Assembly (NCBI RefSeq): GCF_001552475.1
Contig: NZ_BCRG01000001.1
Location: forward strand, 62,001 to 126,000
Length of the DNA stretch: 64,000 bases
Direction of reading: 5' to 3'
Source of the DNA: Microbacterium oleivorans NBRC 103075
Lineage (GTDB): Bacteria > Actinomycetota > Actinomycetes > Actinomycetales > Microbacteriaceae
Below are positions 41,107-49,642 of this stretch, piece after piece. Under the pieces are notes generated by a model that saw only the letters and a list, made by a program, of their open reading frames with translations, had not been told where the DNA came from and did not search any database. Both the position numbers and the translations under genes were made by a program. Position 1 is the first letter of the stretch; each line of letters opens with the position of its first letter.

Positions 41107-41112
41107 TAGTCT
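41107..41112 (+). promoter_or_regulatory. -10 box of the Ig-like/MoxR operon
   Basis: TAGTCT is a full TAnnnT match; the predicted start of transcription is near 41119. No obvious -35 is present, which fits an activator-dependent promoter. Confidence 0.45.
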
Positions 41113-41193
41113 TAACATCGTCCACGCACATCGTCGAGCCCGGTTTTCCGACCGGACGGCGTCCGTACTGCCTCGGGGGGAGTCAGCACACTC

Positions 41194-44100
41194 ATGAGGT
41201 CGTTCGCCTGGCTCCGATCCCGTCCCAAGACGCTCGCGTCCATCGGTGCGCTCACTGCGGCCGTCGTCGCGGTGAGTGTCCTCGCGCTCACGTACGAAGG
41301 TGAGCCGACGACCGAGGTCGAGCTCAATGACGGAGGTGTGTGGCTGACGAAGCAGACGAGTCTGCTCGTCGGACACTTCAACAACGAATCGCGCCTGCTC
41401 GATGGAGGCCTGCGCACCGTCTCCAACGAGTACGACATCCAGCAGGCGGGAAACCGCGTCCTCGTCACCGATCAGACCGAGAACACCGCCACCGCGATCG
41501 ATCCGGCGCGCGTCGTGCTCTCCGACAGCGCCGATCTTCCCTCCAACAGCACGGTGGTGCTCGGCGGCCCCACGGTGGCCGCGCTGGACGACGGCGGCGC
41601 GCTGCGTGCCGCCCCCTTCACCTCCATCGCCGCGGTCGGCAAGGAAGCCGGCGACCCGATCGCCGAGCTCGGTCGCGGCGCCGCCGTGACCGTCAGCACC
41701 GCCGGCGTCGTCTACGCGGTCTCGGCCAAGTCGGGCAAGCTCTTCGCCTACGGGCCGAACGCCGAGGCCGCCTTCGTGCAGACCGCCGAGAAGGAACTCG
41801 AGGGCATCGACGCCGCAGACGAGCTCGCCATCACCTCCGTGGGCGGAGTGAGTGTCGTCCTCGATCGCACCACGTCGATGCTGTACACGAGCGACGGGAT
41901 GCAGACCAAGGTCCCGAACGACGCGGTCCTCCAGCAGCCGTCGAACGTGACCGACACCGTCACGCTCGCGACACCGTCGCAGTTGATCCGTGTTCCGCTC
42001 GACGGCGGCGACCCCGTCGTGAAGGATGCCGGTGCTGAAGGCGGCGCGCCGGCGCAGCCCGTCTATGTCGCCGGCTGCGCCTACGGTGCCTGGTCGGGCA
42101 CCGGCGCATTCGTCCGCGACTGCGAGAGCGACGCCGACGATGTGCAGAAGACCATCAAGGGCATCGACCCCGCGAGCCAGCTCCGCTTCCGCGTGAATCG
42201 CGACGTCGTCGTCCTCAACGACATCTTCGGCGGGTCGGCCTGGATGGCCAGCGACGCCCTGCAGCAGGTCGACAACTGGGAGGACATCACTCCTCCCGAG
42301 GGCGAAGGCGAAGAGGAGGAGGAGACGACCGAGGAGACGATCCAGTCGACTCTTCCCGAGCGCACCGAGAACAACACCGCTCCGGTGGCAGAGAATGACC
42401 GCTACGGTGTCCGTCCGGGCCGCACCACGGTCCTCCCGGTCCTCGAGAACGACCTCGATGCCGACGGCGACGTCCTCGTCGCGAAGGTCACCGCCAAGCC
42501 GTCGATCGGCGAGGTCACCCCCATCTACAACGGCACGGCGCTCCAGATCGCCCTCCCCGACGACGCGACCGGAACGACCGCCTTCACCTACGAGGTCTCC
42601 GACGGCCGCGGTGGCAAGGATACCGCGCGCGTCTCCCTGACAGTCCGGCCCCTGAGCGAGAACTCGCCGCCGGTGCAGAAGCGCAAGACGGCGATCACGG
42701 TCGAGAACAGCGGCGTCGTCTCGTACAACGTCCTCACCGACTGGGTCGACCCGGACGGCGATGACATCTTCCTCAAGTCCGTCACCCCCGATGGAGGCGA
42801 CGAGGCGGAGTTCACCTCGGACGGCCAGATCACCTACCGGGCGATCGGTGGGACGCAGGGGCGCAAGGACGTCCCGGTCGCCGTGTCGGACGGCACCGAG
42901 ACCGGTCAGGGCGTCGCGCGGTACGACATCCGTCCCCTCGGCACCACTCTCCCCGTCACCAACGCCGACCACGTCGTCACGCGGCCCGATCGGCCCGTCA
43001 CGGTCCGGCCCCTGAGCAACGACACCAGCACCGGCAGTGAACAGCTCCGCCTCACGCGCGTCGACGACGTCGATGGCGGCACCGTGACGCGCGACTACCC
43101 GGACAAGTCCTTTACCTTCGAGGCGTCCAAGACGGGCACCTACTACGCCACCTACCTGGCGTCGGCGGGGGCCAACTCCGCCCCCGGCATCGTGCGCATC
43201 GACGTCCTCCCCGAAGAGGACGCCGATGTCGCGCCGATCGCGGTCCGCGATGTCGCGCTCCTGCCCGCCGGCGGCGACGTCCTGGTCAACGTCCTCGGCA
43301 ACGACACCGACCCTGCCGGCGGCATCCTCGTCGTCCAATCCGTGAGCGTCGACGAGGGCAGCGGCATCGCGGCTGCTGTTCTCGGGCACGAGACCATCCG
43401 CGTCAGCGACCAGGCCTCGCTCGACAAGCAGGTCCGCCTGAAGTACACGATCTCCAATGGGTCGCAGTCCGCACAGGGGGAGGTCATCGTCATCCCGGTG
43501 CCGGCGCCCCCCAAGCTCCGTCCGCCGATCGCCGTCGACGACGAAGTCGTCGTCCGCGTCGGCGACGTCGTCACCATCCCCGTGATGGAGAACGACTACC
43601 ACCCGAACGGTGACGAGATCCACATCTCGCCCGAGTTGATCCCGCCGCTCGTCGACGAGGCCGACGGCGACCTGTTCGTCTCGGAGGACACCCTCCGCTT
43701 CCGCGCCGGGTCCGAGCCGAAGACCGTCAACGCGACGTACGAGGTCGAGGACTCCACGGGTCAGCGGGATGCCGGTTATGTCACCATCCGCATCCTGCCC
43801 CGCGACGACGACTCCAACGCCGCACCGCGCCCCCGCGACGTGACGGTCCGCGCACTCAGCGGATCGGCCGTGACGGTCCCGATCGATCTCAACGGCATCG
43901 ACGCGGACGGCGACTCGGTAGAGCTCGTCGGCCTCGCGTCGTCGCCCCAGAAGGGCAAGGTCTCGGCGATCGAGGCCGACTCCTTCACCTACACCGCCTT
44001 CGAGGACTCCGTCGGTGTCGATCGCTTCCGCTATCGGGTGCGTGACGCCCTCGGCAAGGAGGCGACCGCGGTTGTCGAGGTCGGCATCGCCCCGGCAGAG

Positions 44101-47100
44101 TCGACGAACCAGGCTCCCTACGCCGTCCGCGACTCCATCACGATGCGGCCCGGCCGCACCGTCGCGGTCGACGTGCTGCAGAACGACTCCGACCCCGACG
44201 GCGACAAGTTCAACTTCGCCGAGGACGGCATCGAAGTCCCGGACGTTCCCGGACTTGCCGCGAAGGTGTCGGGTCAGCAGCTGCTGATCACGGCGCCCGA
44301 GAAGCCGATGCAGACCAGCGTCCTGTACACGATCGCCGATGAGCGCGGACTCCGCGCGACGACGTCCGTGCAGATCACCGTCGACCCCGACGTGCCCTTG
44401 GCCCGGCCGATCGCGCGCGACGATCGGGTGCTGGCCGAACAGGTCAAAGAAGACGGCACCGTCACTGTCGACGTTCTCGAGAACGACGACGACCCCGACG
44501 GCACGCGTTCGGCGCTGCAGGTGTCGCTCGGTGAAGGGGGAGACAACGCGCGCGTCGGATCCGGCGGCCGAGTCAGCCTGACCGTCACCGACAAGCGTCA
44601 GCTCATCACCTACCTCGTCAAGGACGAGGACGACCAGGTCGCGGCTGCGTTCATCCACGTTCCGGCGCTCGCCGACCTGCCGCCGACCCTCATCTCGACC
44701 GACGAGGTGACGGTCAAGAGCGGCGAGACAATCGACCTGCCGCTGTCCGAGTACGTCCGCGCCGCCGGTGGCGGCACACTCGTGATCACCGAGACCGAGA
44801 AGGTCTCGGCCGCGCACAGCAACGGCGCGAGCCTCGTCAAGGACGAGTCGACGCTGACCTACACGTCTGCTGAGCGGTACTTCGGTTCGGACGCCCTCAC
44901 GTTCGAGGTCACCGACGGCAACGGGCCCGACGATGAGAACGGCCGGAAGGCGACCCTGACGATCCCGATCAAGGTCCTGCCGCCCGACAACGAGCCGCCC
45001 ACGATGACAGGTGCCTCGATCTCGGTGGCGCCCGGTGAGGACCCCGCGACCTTGGGCCTCCGTGAGCTCGTCACCGATCCCGACCCCGGCGACATGGACA
45101 AGCTGCAGTTCTCCCCCGTCAACAACCCGCCGTCGGGCGTGAACGCGTCGATCGACAATCAGACGCTCCAGGTCTCGGCGCAGCCGGATGTCGCCAAGGG
45201 AACGAGCTTCTCGCTCACGGTGCAGGTCACCGACGGCGAGACCGATCCTGTCCAGGCGAACATCCAGGTCACCGTCACGGCATCGACGCGCGAACTGCCG
45301 TCGGTGAACGACGATGTCGTCGCCCAGGCCGACCAGGGTGAGACGATCACCGTCAACGTGCTGAAGAACGACGTCAACCCGTTCCCGGACACGCCCCTGA
45401 AGATCGTGAACACCCAGGTCGAAACGGGTGACGTCACGAAGGTGGCATCGTCGGGCGACAGCGTCAGCGTCACGACCGGCAGTGAGTTCGTCGGCAACGT
45501 CGTCGTCCGCTACACGGTCCAGGACGCAACGGGGGATGCCGACCGTCAGGTCGACGGTCGTGTCCGCATCACGGTGCAGGGCCGCCCGGACGCGCCTGGC
45601 AAACCCACCGTCACCGCGGTCGAGAGTCGGACGGTGGTCCTCAGCTGGACGCCTCCCGTCGACAACGGCCGACGGATCGAGACGTACACCGTCACTTCAA
45701 CGGCCGGTGGGTACACGCGCCAGTGCCCGTCCACGACGTGCACCCTCGACGGACTCACCAACAACGTCGAGTACAACTTCGTCGTGACCGCGACGAACAG
45801 CGTCGGCGAGTCCGACCCGTCGGTGCCCTCCGAGACCGCGCGTCCCGACGTGCGACCCGACCAGCCGGCGCCGCCCTCCCTGAAGTTCGGCGACCGCAGC
45901 CTCGACATCACGTGGGTGGCCCCGCGCACCGAGGGCTCTCCGGTCGAGAGCTACACCCTCGAGATCTCGCCCGCGCCGCCATCCGGAGTCGCCCAGAAGA
46001 CCGGTGTCACCGGGACCAAGACGACGTGGGACGGCTTGCAGAACGGTACGGAGTACCAGGTACGCGTGCGGGCTCACAACCGTGCCCCCGAGCCCTCGGA
46101 CTTCTCGCAGTGGTCCGCCGGGGAGATCCCGGCCGCGCCACCCGCCGCATCCGGCGCGCCGACTGTCGCGCGCATGGAGCCGGTGGGTGACCGTGCGCAG
46201 ATGCGGGTGTCGTGGAACGCTCCGGAATCGAACGGCGACGCCATCGCCGAATACGAGTTGAGCGTCATCCGTGGCGGCAGCGTCGTCCGGACGATCTCGG
46301 TGTCGCCGGGTGAGACGAGCCAGGCCGTCGTCGTCGACACCTCCCAGACCGACTACACGTACAGTGTGCGGGCACGGAACAAGGCGGGCTGGGGCGAGAT
46401 GAGCCCGCAGTCTGCACCGCGGCGCGCGTTCACGCCGCCGGGAGCGCCCACGGGTGTCACGGCGCAAGAGGGCGACAACCAGGTCAACGTCAGCTGGCAG
46501 CCGGGAGCATCGAACGGCGCCAACGCGAACGAGATCCAGTACCAGTACAACGTCAACGGCGGCGGATGGCGTGCGGACTGGGTCGCCGGCGGCGGGTCAG
46601 CGACGCGCGGCACGATCGGCAACGGCGCGGTCAACAACAACGGCGCGTACACGATCCAGATCCGGGCCGTGGCGACCGCCGACGGCACGACCTACGAGGG
46701 GCCCGCGTCTGCGGCATCCAACCAGGTCCGCCCCTACGGCCAGATCGGCAACCCCGCCGCCAGTGCATCCCGCACCGGTGACGGCCGTACGATCTCGATG
46801 AGTTGGTCCTCGCCGGCCGCCAACGGACGACCCGTGACCACCGAGATCCGCACCGGTGACGGTCGCGGCTGGCGAACAGTCGCCGCATCGGGCACTGAGG
46901 ACTACCGCGTGGACTACAGCACGACGCGGACCATCGAGGTGCGCACCAGAGCGGACGGCAGCCAGACCACGACGGCTCAGGCCAGCGCCCGGAGCGTCGA
47001 CGCTCCGCCGCCCCCGCAGCCCCGCGTGTGGGTCACCCGAGGGGACCGCGCACCGCAGAGCTGTGCGAACGGGTGCTACAAGTTCGTCGTCAACACGCGT

Positions 47101-47304
47101 GACTTCCCGGCGGGCAACTACCGGATCGCGTGCAAGTACAGCGGCGGCAACGTCAGCGACAACTTCTACGCGTACGACCTCCCCGCGAACGGCTCGAAGC
47201 AGATCGAATGCTGGCTCGGCGCGGACGGCTATGACGTCTGGGTTGACCTGCAGGGCTGGGGCGGCGCCGTCGACACCGAGAAGCAGTGGTGGCCCCGTGG
47301 GTGA
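41194..47304 (+). CDS. Giant membrane-anchored Ig-like / fibronectin type III repeat protein
   Basis: The 2036-aa surface protein. A short cytoplasmic start (MRSFAWLRSRPK) and one transmembrane helix (about 14-35) anchor it. Residues 40-390 are beta-rich, perhaps a propeller. An acidic linker (EGEGEEEEETTEETIQ) leads to about ten Ig-like repeats of roughly 90 aa, each marked by a LENDxDxDGD-type turn (e.g. LENDLDADGD, LGNDTDPAGG, MENDYHPNGD, LQNDSDPDGD). Four to five FnIII domains follow (VVLSWTPP, LDITWVAP, MRVSWNAP, VNVSWQPG, ISMSWSSP). A cysteine-containing C-terminal module (SCANGCYKF, IACKY, IECWLG) ends it. It leads the operon with MoxR, DUF58, phosphatase and kinase. Confidence 0.85.
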   Translation: MRSFAWLRSRPKTLASIGALTAAVVAVSVLALTYEGEPTTEVELNDGGVWLTKQTSLLVGHFNNESRLLDGGLRTVSNEYDIQQAGNRVLVTDQTENTATAIDPARVVLSDSADLPSNSTVVLGGPTVAALDDGGALRAAPFTSIAAVGKEAGDPIAELGRGAAVTVSTAGVVYAVSAKSGKLFAYGPNAEAAFVQTAEKELEGIDAADELAITSVGGVSVVLDRTTSMLYTSDGMQTKVPNDAVLQQPSNVTDTVTLATPSQLIRVPLDGGDPVVKDAGAEGGAPAQPVYVAGCAYGAWSGTGAFVRDCESDADDVQKTIKGIDPASQLRFRVNRDVVVLNDIFGGSAWMASDALQQVDNWEDITPPEGEGEEEEETTEETIQSTLPERTENNTAPVAENDRYGVRPGRTTVLPVLENDLDADGDVLVAKVTAKPSIGEVTPIYNGTALQIALPDDATGTTAFTYEVSDGRGGKDTARVSLTVRPLSENSPPVQKRKTAITVENSGVVSYNVLTDWVDPDGDDIFLKSVTPDGGDEAEFTSDGQITYRAIGGTQGRKDVPVAVSDGTETGQGVARYDIRPLGTTLPVTNADHVVTRPDRPVTVRPLSNDTSTGSEQLRLTRVDDVDGGTVTRDYPDKSFTFEASKTGTYYATYLASAGANSAPGIVRIDVLPEEDADVAPIAVRDVALLPAGGDVLVNVLGNDTDPAGGILVVQSVSVDEGSGIAAAVLGHETIRVSDQASLDKQVRLKYTISNGSQSAQGEVIVIPVPAPPKLRPPIAVDDEVVVRVGDVVTIPVMENDYHPNGDEIHISPELIPPLVDEADGDLFVSEDTLRFRAGSEPKTVNATYEVEDSTGQRDAGYVTIRILPRDDDSNAAPRPRDVTVRALSGSAVTVPIDLNGIDADGDSVELVGLASSPQKGKVSAIEADSFTYTAFEDSVGVDRFRYRVRDALGKEATAVVEVGIAPAESTNQAPYAVRDSITMRPGRTVAVDVLQNDSDPDGDKFNFAEDGIEVPDVPGLAAKVSGQQLLITAPEKPMQTSVLYTIADERGLRATTSVQITVDPDVPLARPIARDDRVLAEQVKEDGTVTVDVLENDDDPDGTRSALQVSLGEGGDNARVGSGGRVSLTVTDKRQLITYLVKDEDDQVAAAFIHVPALADLPPTLISTDEVTVKSGETIDLPLSEYVRAAGGGTLVITETEKVSAAHSNGASLVKDESTLTYTSAERYFGSDALTFEVTDGNGPDDENGRKATLTIPIKVLPPDNEPPTMTGASISVAPGEDPATLGLRELVTDPDPGDMDKLQFSPVNNPPSGVNASIDNQTLQVSAQPDVAKGTSFSLTVQVTDGETDPVQANIQVTVTASTRELPSVNDDVVAQADQGETITVNVLKNDVNPFPDTPLKIVNTQVETGDVTKVASSGDSVSVTTGSEFVGNVVVRYTVQDATGDADRQVDGRVRITVQGRPDAPGKPTVTAVESRTVVLSWTPPVDNGRRIETYTVTSTAGGYTRQCPSTTCTLDGLTNNVEYNFVVTATNSVGESDPSVPSETARPDVRPDQPAPPSLKFGDRSLDITWVAPRTEGSPVESYTLEISPAPPSGVAQKTGVTGTKTTWDGLQNGTEYQVRVRAHNRAPEPSDFSQWSAGEIPAAPPAASGAPTVARMEPVGDRAQMRVSWNAPESNGDAIAEYELSVIRGGSVVRTISVSPGETSQAVVVDTSQTDYTYSVRARNKAGWGEMSPQSAPRRAFTPPGAPTGVTAQEGDNQVNVSWQPGASNGANANEIQYQYNVNGGGWRADWVAGGGSATRGTIGNGAVNNNGAYTIQIRAVATADGTTYEGPASAASNQVRPYGQIGNPAASASRTGDGRTISMSWSSPAANGRPVTTEIRTGDGRGWRTVAASGTEDYRVDYSTTRTIEVRTRADGSQTTTAQASARSVDAPPPPQPRVWVTRGDRAPQSCANGCYKFVVNTRDFPAGNYRIACKYSGGNVSDNFYAYDLPANGSKQIECWLGADGYDVWVDLQGWGGAVDTEKQWWPRG

Positions 47305-47339
47305 TTCGATGAACGATTTCGAGAGCAAGGACTGAACGA

Positions 47340-48311
47340 ATGAGCATGACCCCCGAACAGGCGGCCTGGTTCCGCGACACGTTCACGCGACTCGTCGACA
47401 ACGTCGACCTGGCCCTGATGGGCAAGCGTGAGGTCGTCGGCCTGGTGCTGGCCGCCATGCTCGCCGAAGGCCACGTCCTGCTGGAGGACGCCCCCGGCAC
47501 CGGCAAGACGAGCCTCGCGAAGGCCCTGGCCGCCAGCGTGCAGGGCTCGTCCACCCGCATCCAGTTCACGCCCGACCTGCTGCCTTCCGACGTGACCGGT
47601 GTCACGATCTACGACCAGCAGAACCACAAGTTCGAGTTCCACAAGGGGCCCGTCTTCGCGTCGATCGTGCTCGCCGACGAGATCAACCGTGCCTCGCCGA
47701 AGACGCAGTCCGCGCTCCTCGAGGTCATGGAGGAGTCGCGGGTGACGGTCGACGGTGTGCCCCACGAGGTGGGTCGCCCGTTCCTCGTGATCGCGACGCA
47801 GAACCCCATCGAACAGGCGGGCACGTACAAGCTGCCCGAGGCCCAGCTCGACCGCTTCATGATCAAGACGTCGATCGGCTACCCGTCGCTCGCCGTCGCC
47901 GAGCGGATCCTCGCCGGCGAGGTGGATCGCAACCCGTCGTCGAAGCTCAGCCCCGTCATCACGACGAAGGCCGTCGCCGACATGGCGGACCTCGCCGCGA
48001 CCGTCCACGTCGACCCCGCTGTCGCGCGCTATGCGGCGCAGCTGGTCGAGGCCACCCGCGCGTCCGATGACACCAAGCTCGGCGTCTCGGTTCGTGGCGC
48101 CATCTCGATGATGCGCATGGCGCGTGTCGTCGCGGCATCCCAGGGCCGTCACTACGTCATCCCTGACGACGTCAAGGCGCTCGCGGCACCCGTGTGGACC
48201 CACCGCATCATCCTCGACCCCGAGGCCGAATTCTCGGGCACCACGTCCGAGTCGATCATCGAACGCGCACTCGGTCAGATCGAAGCTCCCCTGGCACGGG
48301 CGTCCGCCTGA
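47340..48311 (+). CDS. MoxR family AAA+ ATPase
   Basis: The 323-aa chaperone-like ATPase. Walker A is EDAPGTGKTSLAKALA, Walker B LADEINRASPKTQSALLEVMEE, sensor 1 FLVIATQNPIEQAGTYKLPEAQLDRF, all diagnostic for MoxR/RavA. These ATPases help mature or insert partner complexes, commonly with DUF58 and transglutaminase-like proteins, which are the next two genes. ATG 47340 has AAGGA 9 nt upstream. Its stop overlaps the DUF58 start by 1 nt. Confidence 0.93.
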   Translation: MSMTPEQAAWFRDTFTRLVDNVDLALMGKREVVGLVLAAMLAEGHVLLEDAPGTGKTSLAKALAASVQGSSTRIQFTPDLLPSDVTGVTIYDQQNHKFEFHKGPVFASIVLADEINRASPKTQSALLEVMEESRVTVDGVPHEVGRPFLVIATQNPIEQAGTYKLPEAQLDRFMIKTSIGYPSLAVAERILAGEVDRNPSSKLSPVITTKAVADMADLAATVHVDPAVARYAAQLVEATRASDDTKLGVSVRGAISMMRMARVVAASQGRHYVIPDDVKALAAPVWTHRIILDPEAEFSGTTSESIIERALGQIEAPLARASA

Positions 48312-49642
48312 TGACCATGACGCCGGAGGCAGTCGCCGAAGCGCCGGACGCGCCCGGCCCCTCCGGCGCGCCCGACGATGCCGCCGAGGACGCGCCGCAG
48401 CTCGCGCCTCGTGAGGCGACGCGGTGGGAGAAGCTGCGGGAGGATGCCGGGGTGTGGGCGCGTCGCGTCCGCGCCCGGGCGGCGATCATCGCCGAAGTCA
48501 TCCAGGTCACCGGCTGGGTGGTCATCGGCATCGCCCTCATTCTCTGGATCACGGCGTTCGCCCTCGGGTGGCAGGAGGCTCTCGTCGCGGCGATCGTGGC
48601 GACCGTCCTCGCCCTTCTCTGCGTCGCGTTCCTCTTCGGCCGCACCGCGTACGAGGTCGACCTCGACCTCACACGCACCCGCGTCGTCGTGGGCGAGCGC
48701 GCCGTCGGTGCGCTGAAGCTCGCCAACCGGACGTCGCGTTCCCTCCTTCCGGCCGAGATCGTCCTCCCCGTCGGATCCGGCCGAGGCCTCTTCCAGGTCC
48801 CGCGTCTGCAGTCGGGGGAGGAGCACGAAGAGCTCTTCGCCATCCCCACCACCCACCGCGGCGTGCTCGCGGTCGGTCCCGTGAGCGTGCTCCGCGGCGA
48901 CCCGCTCGGCCTCTTCGAGCGCACCCACGACCGCCGCCAGGCCGTCGACCTGTTCGTCCACCCGCGGACGGTTCCGCTGGAAGGCCTCTCCCTCGGTCAG
49001 ATGCGCGACCTCGAGGGTCTCCCCGACCAGCACCTCGCTCGCGACGACGTCTCGTTCCACGCCCTCCGCGACTACCAGCCGGGCGACGACCTCCGCCACG
49101 TGCACTGGAAGTCGACGGCCCGCACCGGCACCCTCATGGTCCGCGAGTACGAGCAGACCCGCCGGTCGCACTTCGTCGTCGCTCTCTCCACCCACCCGGG
49201 CGAGTACCGCGACGCTGCGGAGTTCGAGACCGCGATCTCCGTCGCCGGGTCCATCGGACTCCGCGCGCTCCGCGATTCCCGCACGCTCGACGTCCGCACG
49301 TCGGCGGGCAAGATGCGCGCCCAGACCGGACGCCGCTACCTCGACTCGCTCGCCGCGCTGGAGACCACCAAGCCCCGCGACGGCGGAATCGTGGCCCTCG
49401 CCGGCATCCTGGCTGCGCATTCGCCGGATGCCGCCGTCGCCGTCCTCCTGTGCGGTTCCACCGTCGACGCGGGCCAGCTCCGGCTCGCCTGCGCGCGCGT
49501 GCCGTTCGGTGTCCGCACCCTCGCGGTCATCGCGGACTCCCGTCTCGACTCTCCGGTGCTCCGCCGCGTGGGCGACGCGGACGTCGTCGCGCTCGGTGAC
49601 CTCGACCAGCTCCCGAACGCGATGCGCAAGGTCCTCTCATGA
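48311..49642 (+). CDS. DUF58 domain membrane protein
   Basis: The 443-aa protein has a cytoplasmic start, two transmembrane helices (about residues 65-115), then a soluble region ending in the DUF58 core DDLRHVHWKSTARTGTLMV (signature [RH]-x-[IV]-x-W-x-x-[ST]-A-R), inside a vWA-like fold. MoxR-DUF58 pairs assist assembly of envelope proteins. Here the client may be the giant Ig-like protein or the transglutaminase-fold protein encoded next. ATG 48311 overlaps the MoxR stop, and the next ATG overlaps its own stop. Confidence 0.9.
   Translation: MTMTPEAVAEAPDAPGPSGAPDDAAEDAPQLAPREATRWEKLREDAGVWARRVRARAAIIAEVIQVTGWVVIGIALILWITAFALGWQEALVAAIVATVLALLCVAFLFGRTAYEVDLDLTRTRVVVGERAVGALKLANRTSRSLLPAEIVLPVGSGRGLFQVPRLQSGEEHEELFAIPTTHRGVLAVGPVSVLRGDPLGLFERTHDRRQAVDLFVHPRTVPLEGLSLGQMRDLEGLPDQHLARDDVSFHALRDYQPGDDLRHVHWKSTARTGTLMVREYEQTRRSHFVVALSTHPGEYRDAAEFETAISVAGSIGLRALRDSRTLDVRTSAGKMRAQTGRRYLDSLAALETTKPRDGGIVALAGILAAHSPDAAVAVLLCGSTVDAGQLRLACARVPFGVRTLAVIADSRLDSPVLRRVGDADVVALGDLDQLPNAMRKVLS

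Larger units (their letters stand above)
41022..41193 (+). other. Intergenic region upstream of the Ig-like/MoxR operon
   Basis: The 172-bp gap starts with a small hairpin GATCGG-GCG-CCGATC (41020-41034) just after the UvrA-like stop, a weak terminator candidate without T run. It then holds the 16-bp palindrome (41058-41073), the -10 TAGTCT (41107-41112) and a leader of about 75 nt with a GGGGGGAG ribosome site before the ATG. Confidence 0.5.

Noticed and set aside
41095..44817. A 1240-codon open frame opposite the giant Ig-like gene.
   Set aside because: The composition is low-complexity (Asp, Arg, Val, Gly) with no domain; it mirrors third-position GC bias of the real gene, which has clear Ig-like repeats and a signal anchor.
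47310..47336. An 8-codon open frame (starting ATG 47310) between the giant gene and moxR.
   Set aside because: Too short to judge and lacks a ribosome site of its own; likely just leader sequence containing the moxR ribosome site.
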